NCBI RefSeq assembly: GCF_000411255.1 | Contig: NZ_KE150412.1 | Coordinates: forward strand, 1,556,422 to 1,620,421 | Origin: Paenibacillus sp. HGH0039 | GTDB taxonomy: Bacteria; Bacillota; Bacilli; Paenibacillales; NBRC-103111 | Length of the DNA: 64,000 bases | Direction of reading: 5' to 3' | Shown: one piece after another, positions 7,913-15,678 of the stretch | Numbering within the stretch: the first letter of the stretch is position 1 | How the letters are laid out: each line of letters opens with the position of its first letter | Program-made: the position numbers and the translations under genes | The notes under the pieces: model-generated | What the model was told of the DNA's origin: nothing | Database searches by the model: none | What the model saw: the letters and a program-made list of their open reading frames with translations, nothing else

Positions 7913-8491
7913 TTAATTAGCCCAGCCCATGAACTCGGTCTTAACTCTATATGGGGTCGAAAAGCTGGAGTCCCTGTAATAAACCATAGTCATATAATAT
8001 GCATATCTATTATCGGGGCTAGTGTATACTTTTCTAGTAAGAACTGTCGCGTATTCATATTGTTTGTCTTTTAAGCTACTAGTTACGTCACCTAAAAAAA
8101 CCTGCGTCAATCCAGTCAACCAATTATTTCCGATTCTACTAGTTACATATAGAGAAACCCCTCTGAGGGCACCTTCCATGATGTATCTGTCCACTCTCCT
8201 ATCAAATACATGCTTTGTCGGCCCTTCAATAACATCCCCATCTCCGAGATCTGGTAGAGGGATAGAATTTGTTCCGTTTCCATTGGGTAAAGCAAAATTC
8301 GAAAAAGTTGCTTTTTCCTCTTCACTAAGAGAATGACGATCATTGACCGTTATTTCTACACCATTCTCCACCCAAGACGTTTCAACTTTTGTATCCGTAT
8401 TCTGACTTTGTGTATCGTTGTTGGCATATAGCGGACTTACTGACGTTAAAAAGATACTTGCCGATAATACTCCTACAAACAATTTTTTCAT
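7913..8491 (-). CDS. Secreted protein of unknown function with conserved FMGWA tail
   Basis: A 192-residue protein with a Sec signal peptide (KKLFVGVLSASIFLTSVSPLYA) ending near residue 24. The mature part has an acidic linker, then a C-terminal half rich in aromatic residues (YEYATVLTRKVYTSPDNRYA, PYRVKTEFMGWAN). The ATG at 8491 follows AGGGAGG. The last 16 residues and the next gene are duplicated near 15.5-15.9 kb, where the tail is attached to unrelated TM segments. I do not recognise the family. Confidence 0.72.
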   Translation of the reverse strand: MKKLFVGVLSASIFLTSVSPLYANNDTQSQNTDTKVETSWVENGVEITVNDRHSLSEEEKATFSNFALPNGNGTNSIPLPDLGDGDVIEGPTKHVFDRRVDRYIMEGALRGVSLYVTSRIGNNWLTGLTQVFLGDVTSSLKDKQYEYATVLTRKVYTSPDNRYAYYMTMVYYRDSSFSTPYRVKTEFMGWAN

Positions 8492-8634
8492 AAAAGCCTC
8501 CCTATTCAATGTCCTTCATATAAATTTTACCATATATGTTAACACGAAACAATTTTGCGAAGGGGAGGCGACCGTTTTTTTCAAGCTGCTGAACGGAGTA
8601 AACATTCCGTATGACTGTGGAGTTGTATGCTGCG

Positions 8635-8889
8635 TTACTTTGAACATGCAAACCCTCCATCCTCTTTAGCAGTTTTAATGCTATGACACGTCGCACATAA
8701 TGGCTGCCAGTTCCCTTGATCCCAGAACAAACCCATATCACCTTTGTGCGGCGTTATATGATCAACGACAGTAGCCGGTTCAAGTTTCCCCTTATCCATG
8801 CAATGTCCACATAGTGGATTCTGCTGCAGGAACTGTAATCTTGCCTGCCTCCACTTATGTCCGTATCCTCTAGCGGAGGCCCGCTCCAC
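8635..8889 (-). CDS. HNH endonuclease, probably N-terminally truncated
   Basis: An 84-residue HNH domain: GYGHKWRQARLQFLQQNPLC, a CGHC pair, the VVDHITPHKGD core and CATCHSIKTAKED. Full-length phage homologues usually carry an extra N-terminal Cys-rich segment before the GYGHKWR motif, which is absent here. The GTG start at 8889 has no convincing ribosome site, so this may be a decayed copy. It is a second HNH gene within 2.5 kb, with no terminase beside it. Confidence 0.6.
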   Translation of the reverse strand: MERASARGYGHKWRQARLQFLQQNPLCGHCMDKGKLEPATVVDHITPHKGDMGLFWDQGNWQPLCATCHSIKTAKEDGGFACSK

Positions 8890-8978
8890 TAGCTGCCAGT
8901 GAAGTTGCGATTCCTTGAATATCCCCGTCCCTAATGATGAATACTATCTGAAACTAATTAAACAAGGAGGACCCTTTC

Positions 8979-9230
8979 ATGAAAAAGAAAACAGCTCAAT
9001 TTACAGGAGTAGACCCAGGAGAGGGCGGCGGCGAGTCAAACGAAGGCCCCCCCCATATGGACCCACAAGGACCTGGCGGTGAAAGTCCTCACGACGATCC
9101 CCGTGGACCAGCAGACCCAGACAATCCAAGAGACAATCCTGGAGCTGGTGGAAATAGTGGCGGTGGAGGACCAAGCGGGCCGGAACCAGGAGACGGAGAT
9201 AGAGGGTTCATGAAAAAGAACTCTCTTTAA
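8979..9230 (+). CDS. Gly/Pro/Asp-rich disordered small protein
   Basis: An 83-residue protein with a strong AAGGAGG ribosome site 9 bp before the ATG. After MKKKTAQF it is almost entirely G, P, D, E, N and S (GPADPDNPRDNPGAGGNSGG, GPSGPEPGDGDRG), and it ends with a second MKKN-like motif (FMKKNSL). It is acidic and disordered, with no cysteine, TM or classical leader-core layout. It lies between an HNH remnant and a 780-bp gene-free stretch. The function is unknown. Confidence 0.55.
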   Translation: MKKKTAQFTGVDPGEGGGESNEGPPHMDPQGPGGESPHDDPRGPADPDNPRDNPGAGGNSGGGGPSGPEPGDGDRGFMKKNSL

Positions 9231-10008
9231 AATCCGGCACATGCGTTCCATAGCCTAGCACCCTTGCGCGTAACTATTTCATCAGACTTTTAATCACCCC
9301 AACAAGAAAGGCGGGAAGAGATCCGCCCGTGTTTACCGAACGTTTGAGCCGGGGTCTCGTTCTCGCCATTTCTAATCTCATATTACCACGGAACACGGTT
9401 TTCTCGCTTTTGGTGGAATATCCTCACTCCCCTTCCAAACATATCCTTTAGCACGTCATTAGACGAACAGAATGCTGTCTATTTGACATTTTCTATCTCT
9501 AAACGACCATTTACATGTCCAGTACTTAAAACGTCCTAGAATCAATTTAAAAGGCATGACAAAAAGTCATGATCCGAGTGGTCATGACTATGTATGTTTT
9601 ATTTAATTTAATTTCTTTTCTTTTGTGTAGTTAATGTATACATTAATGCCAGTTGAAGCGAGTTAGTGTAGCAAAAACAGTACAGAAACCATTGTTGCAG
9701 TGTAGTTAATGTATGCAGAAACCCTAGTTAATGTTAGCAGAAACTAATATGTTTTGTGACTTCTAATCATTGTGCAATTTGATTTAGTGCAAAATGCACA
9801 TATGTTTTTATATGTATTTCTTAGATCATTCTGGTTAGTTGTTAGAAGCCTGTTAATTCGATTGTTGATCTCTTTGTTGGTTATTTAAGAAAGGAACGGT
9901 AAACCTTTATTTATCAAGAATTGTAGCGTTTTCTAGCTTTGTTGGCTACATTGTTTATTATATTGTTAATTTTTGAGTAGATATTTGAGCGATCACGAAG
10001 CTATACTT
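9231..10008. other. AT-rich, gene-free 780-bp region
   Basis: No credible reading frame in either strand. It holds a GGCGG/CCGCC hairpin at about 9308-9329, an AGTCATGA/TCATGACT hairpin with TTTTT on the minus strand at about 9560-9590, four related 20-bp repeats (9628-9745) and a GTGCAAAATGCAC palindrome near 9796. The base composition differs sharply from the backbone. Confidence 0.6.
9628..9745. repeat. Four imperfect ~21-bp direct repeats
   Basis: Copies begin at about 9628, 9660, 9703 and 9725, with consensus TAGTTAATGTATGCAGAAAC. The last two are 22 bp apart. They could be protein-binding iterons of a replication or integration function; no protein is tied to them here. Confidence 0.5.
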
Positions 10009-10812
10009 TCATGCTTTTTTCAAAAAATTTTCATCATATTCGGCCAAGGAAAGTTCCTTCTTAAAGCTCCTTTCAATTCTCCACATAATCTTTGAAATTT
10101 CATTTAAACGAAATTGAATTTTCGCCTCACTAGATGTATGCTCAATCTTATTGTTTGTTGTTTTCACAAAAATTTGATGTGTCCTCATAGTTGCGAGATC
10201 ATTTCCTAAACTTAAGAGGTTAATTATATCTTTACTTATCTCTGCAGGAATAAAGAGTTGGGAGGAAGTAAAGTAATCTAGAGCATCTTGAAATTTTTGC
10301 TGAGCTTCCTTTAGCTCTTCCACCATCATTTTAATTTTTATTTTACCTACATCCTTCTCGTCACAATCTTCACTAACATGACGAATTTCCTCTTCTTCAA
10401 ACAAGTATTTTTCGATTTTTACTATGGAATACATATCCAAATTTTCTTGATCCCAACTTACGCTGAGATGACTGAGTTCCCGGACAGCAACATATAACTT
10501 TTTGAATAATTCAGGATATATCTCATGTTTTTTATTTCTATATAAACTAAAATCAAGCATCATCCTTTGATAATCAAACTTGCTATTTTCAGTCATAACC
10601 GATAAAGCTTGTTTGTGACTCTCTAGCTCAATATTCAATTCTTTCTTGTGGCTTTCTAACTCCTTATTTAGAACCTGCTTATCTTGTTCAAGCCTTTTTT
10701 TGAAACTATAATCAACGAATAATTTTGCTGCGCCCGTTCCAGCTAATATAGATACAATGAATTGCCAACCATCAGTAACTATCCATGTCCAAGCAACATC
10801 TAACCATTCCAT
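10009..10812 (-). CDS. Membrane-anchored coiled-coil protein of unknown function
   Basis: A 267-residue protein. One TM segment (GWQFIVSILAGTGAAKLFVD, about residues 15-36) is followed by a lysine/glutamate coiled coil of about 40 residues (LNKELESHKKELNIELESHK) and a helical cytoplasmic domain. No enzyme motif is visible. The ATG at 10812 has GGGG 10 bp upstream; a GTG four codons earlier is the alternative. The TM plus coiled-coil design in a mobile region is typical of accessory genes, including some phage-exclusion proteins, but nothing specific supports that role here. Confidence 0.65.
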   Translation of the reverse strand: MEWLDVAWTWIVTDGWQFIVSILAGTGAAKLFVDYSFKKRLEQDKQVLNKELESHKKELNIELESHKQALSVMTENSKFDYQRMMLDFSLYRNKKHEIYPELFKKLYVAVRELSHLSVSWDQENLDMYSIVKIEKYLFEEEEIRHVSEDCDEKDVGKIKIKMMVEELKEAQQKFQDALDYFTSSQLFIPAEISKDIINLLSLGNDLATMRTHQIFVKTTNNKIEHTSSEAKIQFRLNEISKIMWRIERSFKKELSLAEYDENFLKKA

Positions 10813-10885
10813 ACCTACATTCACCCCAAGAAAATTTATACAGTTAATTTCTTGGGTCTGTGCAAATTTCCTTTATTTGACGACA

Positions 10886-10918
10886 AACAAAAAGCAGCTC
10901 CGATCACATCGGGCTGCT
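10886..10918 (-). terminator. Hairpin with T-run in the leader of the coiled-coil gene
   Basis: On the minus strand AGCAGCCCGAT pairs with ATCGGAGCTGCT (one bulge) and is followed by TTTTTG. It lies about 75 bp upstream of the coiled-coil gene, and no gene precedes it, so it may be a leader attenuator or end a short transcript. Confidence 0.5.
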
Positions 10919-11117
10919 CTCTTTATTTCCTATGCTATAAATATAACACGTTCAAAGGCAAACGCCGCACGGTTATGACTTGATTTTCGAATGATTTTCA
11001 ACGGATAATTAAATGAGCAAATGAACGAAAATACAGTCCAAAATAGCCCTGTATTTCATAACGAGAATGATTGATGCACTTGATGCAATTTTGATGCAAA
11101 AAGAGCAGAATACAGCA

Positions 11118-11226
11118 GGTGAAACGAAGTGAAGAGAAGTGAAAATAAGTGAAAGAAAAATAGGACAAACCCAGTTACAGTAAGTGTTTATAAGTGATAT
11201 GGAGTGACTAGGAGTGAAAGTAAGTG
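11118..11226. repeat. Nine RGTG repeats at exact 10-bp spacing in two blocks
   Basis: GTG-containing tetramers (AGTG, first copy GGTG) start at 11118, 11128, 11138 and 11148, then 11183, 11193, 11203, 11213 and 11223. Most copies read AAGTGA or GAGTGA. The spacing within blocks is exactly 10 bp and the blocks are offset by 35 bp. The array ends 17 bp before gerE copy 2 begins. It looks like sites for a cooperatively binding protein on one face of the DNA. Confidence 0.7.
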
Positions 11227-11243
11227 AACAACAATATTTGCCC

Positions 11244-11468
11244 TTGAAGGGCAGCGACCATAAAAACAAATTCTTACTCACAAATCGTGAACGCGAAGTC
11301 TTTGAATTACTCGTACAGGACAAAACGACGAAGGATATCGCACAGCAGCTTTTTATCAGCGAGAAGACCGTGCGTAACCATATCTCGAATGTCATGCAAA
11401 AATTGAATGTAAAAGGTCGTTCACAGGCGGTAGTCGAGCTAATCAAGCTCGGGGAGCTAAAAATCTGA
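11244..11468 (+). CDS. gerE: GerE, copy 2, without the native promoter
   Basis: The 74-codon sequence is identical to copy 1 at 5165 except for one silent AAG-to-AAA change. Identity starts exactly one base before the TTG start and continues through the terminator. Upstream sequence is unrelated: no AGGAGG and no sigma-K-like site. A GTG at 11214, overlapping the phased repeats, could give an 84-residue version with an extra MKVSEQQYLP. The protein should be functional if expressed. It is most simply the far end of an element that inserted at the gerE start codon, or a duplication carried by that element. Confidence 0.85.
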   Translation: MKGSDHKNKFLLTNREREVFELLVQDKTTKDIAQQLFISEKTVRNHISNVMQKLNVKGRSQAVVELIKLGELKI

Positions 11469-11496
11469 CGCAGCCACCCTTGCCAGGGCACAGAAA

Positions 11497-11539
11497 ACCT
11501 TCCGGCCATCCTTTGGGGGATAACGGAAGGTCTTTTCTT
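11497..11539 (+). terminator. Intrinsic terminator of gerE copy 2
   Basis: The stem ACCTTCCG / CGGAAGGT is followed by CTTTTC. The loop and T-run resemble those of copy 3 more than copy 1. Confidence 0.8.
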
Positions 11540-11839
11540 GTTTGGATTTTTATAAAAAACCCACACTACCGTGTATGTAATATATTTAGACGCTTTCGTC
11601 TTACGTGAACTTTAACATATATTGTTTCCCCTATTTTCTCGAGACCGTACTCACTTTTGAAAATGGCGCCAATGCCCACGGTCCACTGCTGATGACGGTT
11701 AGCTCTTACCCATTTTCAGGTTCATTCGCAATATTCGGCTTGATATTCCCCTTATCGGGAATTGAAGCTGCGAACTAGAACACATATGAAGAGCCCCTAC
11801 CCGGCTGAATTCCGGACAGAAGTTCTACGTTATTCACGA

Positions 11840-13159
11840 CTATACTTTAATATCAATACTATTCTTGGGTATCGTAAGCGCGCTCTTCTGCTGTTGACCA
11901 ATATTCAGAGAAGAAATGAAGCTGTTCCAGTCCTCTAGATTCGCATCTCGTACCTGGTTTGCAAATTCAAGCTTGGCCTTTGGACCTACATCCCCTTGCA
12001 TACTCGGTGCTGATATGAGGCTGTGATGCAGACTATTGAAGGCGTTCATCAGGCCACTGAGAAGATCTTCCGGCTTCTGATTCAATAATCCCTTCATGCT
12101 CTCCCACATGATCGTTCCTACAGACTTCTTGGCATTAAGGTCTTGTAGATGGGCGCTGTACTTTCGCTTTATTTCCAATGACATTTCTTGATGTGAAGCA
12201 AATTGTTTGCGGAAGGAAGGCGTTGAGATAAGAGAGAATTTATAGTCGTCATATTCTGCGATTCCCATCTTGGTACTCATTGCCTTATCTACGGACTGCG
12301 TGAGTTGCTCCTTAATCGCTGACGACATAGGCGATTGTTGCAAATAAAGATCCAGCTTGAGACGTGCGGTCCCTAAATTGTTAGCCATCCATTCCGTATC
12401 AAAAGTAAACGTGTTCATAGCTTTAGCTGTTGTGTGTACCAGTGCATCGAATACTCCTGCTACATCACGGTAACTAATATCTTGAAAAGAGGTAGATTCT
12501 CCTACAGAGGCTTTACTTGCCTCCTCCTTCAGTAAATCCCGAAAGTCTGTAATCCCCTTGCCGCCTTGTTCCATGATCTGCTTCCACTGGTCCCCCTGCT
12601 CCTCCTGTAACTTGCCCAGAAGCCGGGACTGTTCCTGTAGCATATTCTTAATACGATCGGTCAACTCATCCTTGTCGAAGATCGGCTTATAGGTGGAGAG
12701 GAACTCTCCTTGTGTCTCCTTGCTACCTCCAAAAATAGAATCATTTTCAAAATTCAAATATTGAGACAAAGTGCTCACTGTTGTCTGCGCGATATCCTCT
12801 ATTTTGAGTTGAACTTGCTTATCGTATTGCTCAAGATGCTGACTCAATTCGTCTCCTGTGTAACGCTGAAGCAGTAGATCACGCTCATATGCGCTTTTTA
12901 CCAGAAACCCACTTACATCATCCAGAAAATTCTTTGAGTAGTCCGTACCTTGAACTGATGTAAATTCCCTTCCAACAATCCACTGGCCTCCCAATGCACG
13001 AAGCCCTTGTTGTCCTTCATCAATCACACTCGGGGTGTACATCTCTACTGCATCAGAAGCATTATTACTTGCAGGGACAAGCACTTTAGTAGCAAGCTGG
13101 TTATTCTTTGCTACTATAGTGCTTGGAGTTGATAATGCGTAAATACCATTCGTTTGCAT
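11840..13159 (-). CDS. Hypothetical 439-residue protein
   Basis: A large protein with no signal peptide or TM segment. It is mainly alpha-helical and polar (SQHLEQYDKQVQLKIEDIAQ, RIKNMLQEQSRLLGKLQEEQ). GAGAGG precedes the ATG. Its N-terminus (MQTNGIYALSTPSTIVAKNN) is low in charge. I do not recognise a family or catalytic motif. It is the largest gene of the stretch between gerE copies 2 and 3 and is followed by about 300 bp without genes, so it is probably cargo of the inserted element. Confidence 0.7.
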   Translation of the reverse strand: MQTNGIYALSTPSTIVAKNNQLATKVLVPASNNASDAVEMYTPSVIDEGQQGLRALGGQWIVGREFTSVQGTDYSKNFLDDVSGFLVKSAYERDLLLQRYTGDELSQHLEQYDKQVQLKIEDIAQTTVSTLSQYLNFENDSIFGGSKETQGEFLSTYKPIFDKDELTDRIKNMLQEQSRLLGKLQEEQGDQWKQIMEQGGKGITDFRDLLKEEASKASVGESTSFQDISYRDVAGVFDALVHTTAKAMNTFTFDTEWMANNLGTARLKLDLYLQQSPMSSAIKEQLTQSVDKAMSTKMGIAEYDDYKFSLISTPSFRKQFASHQEMSLEIKRKYSAHLQDLNAKKSVGTIMWESMKGLLNQKPEDLLSGLMNAFNSLHHSLISAPSMQGDVGPKAKLEFANQVRDANLEDWNSFISSLNIGQQQKSALTIPKNSIDIKV

Positions 13160-13327
13160 CGCGGACCTCTCTCTTCATTGAAGTATATGTTATTTGTAAT
13201 ATATCGGCGTAATAAGTAAATAGTTAACTCCGATTCCAAAAACAAATTCATTAAGTTTCATTGCAGTCCTACATAAAGTCATTCAAAATGTTCTTCATAT
13301 TGGCGGGGGGCAGTCTGGTAATATTGG

Positions 13328-13561
13328 TTAATTCCTCCCCGGTACGCTGTAAAGTGCATTGTTAAGTAGTTGACTTATTTTCTCGTCGTCTAGCCCGAAT
13401 GCGGTACGAATACGCCTTTCGACGCTATTCGAAATCGGCTTCGCATTCGTTTCGATCTTTGCAAGTAGTGCGCGTGAAATCCCGACAATTTTAGCAAATT
13501 GTACTTGGTTCATTTGCGTGTTCGCCCGGATAAGGCGGGCTGTATCATTGTTCAATTGCAT
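13328..13561 (-). CDS. Small XRE-family regulator
   Basis: A 77-residue HTH_3 protein (RLIRANTQMNQVQFAKIVGI, SRALLAKIETNAKPISNSVE). GAGGTGA lies upstream of the ATG. Small XRE proteins of this size control phage or plasmid functions; the HTH replication-type gene at 13679 follows upstream in the same direction. Confidence 0.85.
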   Translation of the reverse strand: MQLNNDTARLIRANTQMNQVQFAKIVGISRALLAKIETNAKPISNSVERRIRTAFGLDDEKISQLLNNALYSVPGRN

Positions 13562-13678
13562 TCATTATGTCACCTCGCGTTATAAAATTTGTGACGCTAC
13601 GGGTAAATAAAAAGACGTGAACCCCGAACCCGTAGGAGTACACGTCTTGTCATATATACAGTTATACTAATTGTGACT

Positions 13679-14542
13679 TTAACAAGAAGTCGAAGTATTA
13701 TTTTTAACCCCGAATGCTGCTTCGAACATTTCGTCTGATAGCGAATAAGTCACCGTTCGGCTATTCTGAATTTCTTCAATATCCGCCTTTTCTTTTGCGG
13801 TTAATGGGCGTTCGGATTTACGTCTACGTTCTCGGTCTGCATCGCCGAAATCCTTTTCCCATTCCTCACCCCAATTAAAGGATTTATGCTCGACGTCTTC
13901 CTCAACGACCTGGGGTAAGTGTATATTGTTGTCGTTGGCATTTTCCGAAGGAATAGATAGATAAGAAAGCTTGTCCTTTCTTTCTTCTTTTATTGGTTCT
14001 TCTTCTTGGTTCTTCTTAAATACTGGTTCTTCTTTGTGTGAAGCTGCGACAACATCCGAGACGTTGAAATTGTTCACATTATTCGTACCGTTTTTCAACA
14101 TTAGCGCGTGCTTTTCTTCAACGTGTATTTCGCTAACGTGCGATTCTTTAACGTCAATACTTTTAACGTCTTTAGAATCGCGCCCCATTGATACGCCGCA
14201 AGCCATGTTGACTTTATATACAGACTGTCTCCCAACGCCACCGCCTGTGCGATTTCTCCACGCTCGTTCAAGGACAGGTGTACCGTCGTCAAGCTTCGTT
14301 TCTAACAACGTGCGGATACGCTTAATTACGGTGAAGCGGGTAACACCCATCATTTCGGCAAGTGTTTCTTGCGTCGGATAGCATACGCCGTCTTCGTCCA
14401 TAAACGAAGCGATCGTTGCAAGCGTTGCAAAACCGTCTGCCCCGATCTTGGCGATTATGCCGCCGCGAACCGCCAATACATCAACCTTGAAGAAAATACG
14501 CTGCTCGTCGTGCCGTTTGTTTCGTAGTTCATTAGTGTTCAT
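13679..14542 (-). CDS. HTH-domain replication/regulatory protein of mobile-element type
   Basis: A 287-residue protein from the ATG at 14542 (GGGGGA 8 bp upstream). The N-terminal 110 residues form a winged-helix HTH_36-like domain (FFKVDVLAVRGGIIAKIGAD, CYPTQETLAEMMGVTRFTVI), followed by a charged, disordered linker and a C-terminal RRKSERPLTAKEKADIEEIQ segment. This layout is common in plasmid and phage replication initiators or DnaD-like helpers of Bacillota. The exact role is not determined. A longer frame to 14590 has no better start. Confidence 0.72.
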   Translation of the reverse strand: MNTNELRNKRHDEQRIFFKVDVLAVRGGIIAKIGADGFATLATIASFMDEDGVCYPTQETLAEMMGVTRFTVIKRIRTLLETKLDDGTPVLERAWRNRTGGGVGRQSVYKVNMACGVSMGRDSKDVKSIDVKESHVSEIHVEEKHALMLKNGTNNVNNFNVSDVVAASHKEEPVFKKNQEEEPIKEERKDKLSYLSIPSENANDNNIHLPQVVEEDVEHKSFNWGEEWEKDFGDADRERRRKSERPLTAKEKADIEEIQNSRTVTYSLSDEMFEAAFGVKNNTSTSC

Positions 14543-14744
14543 TTGATTGTCCCCCATTGAATGTAGTTTCGTTGCGCTTGTCTTGCGCAAATCAATATGT
14601 CGCCGGGGGAATGTGTTGTGTGACGAATGAAGTGAAGAATTGTTAACGTTATAGGAAAGTCACGTTGTAGGGAAGCGGGCGGGGGACACGCTGAAACCGT
14701 CAAAACCGCGCCGTTACTGGGTTTTAACTATGCGTGTTACAAAA

Positions 14745-14834
14745 CATATTACGAATGTCATGCAAAAATTGAATGTAAAAGGTCATTCACAGGCGGTAGT
14801 CGAGCTAATCAAGCTCGGGGAGCTAAAAATCTGA
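14745..14834 (+). pseudogene. gerE: gerE 3' fragment (copy 3)
   Basis: Thirty codons match GerE residues 46-74 plus the stop. There are two replacements: Ser to Thr at residue 48 and Arg to His in the KGRSQ motif. Sequence upstream of codon 46 is unrelated, so the DNA-recognition helix is missing and the fragment cannot work as GerE. The gerE terminator follows. It marks a third junction at this locus. Confidence 0.88.
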
Positions 14835-14862
14835 CGCAGCCACCCTTGCCAAGGCACAGAAA

Positions 14863-14904
14863 ACCTTCCGGTCATCCTTTGGGGATAACGGAAGGTCTTT
14901 TCTT
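14863..14904 (+). terminator. Intrinsic terminator after gerE copy 3
   Basis: The same ACCTTCCG / CGGAAGGT stem with CTTTTC. The GTTTGGGGGTG beyond it is shared with copy 1 but not copy 2. Confidence 0.78.
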
Positions 14905-15064
14905 GTTTGGGGGTGGTTTTCGTATAACGCACAAAAAAACATGAAAATCGTAACTTTCTGCTGTTAAAGGAGTATCGCTTGTAAGAGTCTTCTTACCTGT
15001 GTTCTTTTTAGTTGCATGTCCACAAGCATTAAAAATAGTGACAAAATCAAGAAGGCGGTAGACT

Positions 15065-15421
15065 ATGAGAAAAATTTTTATGTCAGCTTTACTTTTGGTT
15101 CTTTTGTGTGTTGGTTACCTTTTTTGGTCAGGAACAGCTCAATACACGATTTCACCAGAAGGATATCCAGTCCCACGTAACGCCGTTCTCAAAAAAACCA
15201 TTCCGGAATCAGCAGGCACCATACACGTTTATAGAGCTCCGGACATTCATCAAACAGATGGCTTGAAAAGTAGCTATAAGAGACAAATTGAAAAACATGG
15301 CTGGACTTATGCAGGGGATCTAAGTATGGGCGCAACTTACATGTTTAAGAAATCAGACGGAACCTTATTGAATGTTTCTATTTACGAAGGCGAGTTCTCT
15401 ATTTGTCATTTACAAAAGTGA
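15065..15421 (+). CDS. Membrane-anchored small extracellular protein
   Basis: A 118-residue protein. The N-terminal hydrophobic segment (KIFMSALLLVLLCVGYLFW) lacks a convincing cleavage site, so an anchor is likely. The extracellular part contains YKRQIEKHGWTYAGDLSMGA and a C-terminal beta-rich end (MFKKSDGTLLNVSIYEGEFS). AAGAAGG precedes the ATG. I do not recognise it. It starts a run of small envelope genes outside the last gerE fragment. Confidence 0.65.
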   Translation: MRKIFMSALLLVLLCVGYLFWSGTAQYTISPEGYPVPRNAVLKKTIPESAGTIHVYRAPDIHQTDGLKSSYKRQIEKHGWTYAGDLSMGATYMFKKSDGTLLNVSIYEGEFSICHLQK

Positions 15422-15461
15422 CCGGATGATAAATTCCCTGAATTTAATCCGTCAACCTCCA

Positions 15462-15650
15462 TTAACTTTTAAATTGCTTGTTCTTTTTATTTTTCGAAAT
15501 ATATTTACTTACCTTTTCAACAATCCAGCCCACACCGTAACAGATAACTAGGCAAATCACGAAAAAATAAAGGCTAACTGGTCTTTCGACGTAAGAGGCG
15601 GCTATTGTTATGAGGATGGCGATTAGCACACTATATATTATGTCTTTCAT
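15462..15650 (-). CDS. Small two-TM membrane protein (paralogue of 7695-7883)
   Basis: A 62-residue protein aligning along its whole length with the one at 7695 (KDIIYSVLIAILITIAASYV versus KDIISSMLIAIFITIAASFV). GGAGGTG precedes the ATG at 15650; upstream in-frame codons are not used. As at 7.7 kb, the gene just upstream ends in F-M-G-W-A plus one residue. Confidence 0.75.
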   Translation of the reverse strand: MKDIIYSVLIAILITIAASYVERPVSLYFFVICLVICYGVGWIVEKVSKYISKNKKNKQFKS

Positions 15651-15678
15651 ACAAGAACACCTCCTGAAGATTATCAAA

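Noticed and set aside
11118..11226. Possible CRISPR array
   Set aside because: The period is 10 bp with no repeat/spacer structure, and no cas genes are present.
11009..11566. 185-codon minus frame over gerE copy 2
   Set aside because: The same frame appears antisense to gerE copy 1 (5131-5430), so it is simply the reverse strand of gerE and its terminator.
5390..14904. Insertion sequence as cause of the gerE duplications
   Set aside because: No transposase frame and no terminal inverted repeats were found at the junctions; site-specific integration or homologous duplication fits better.
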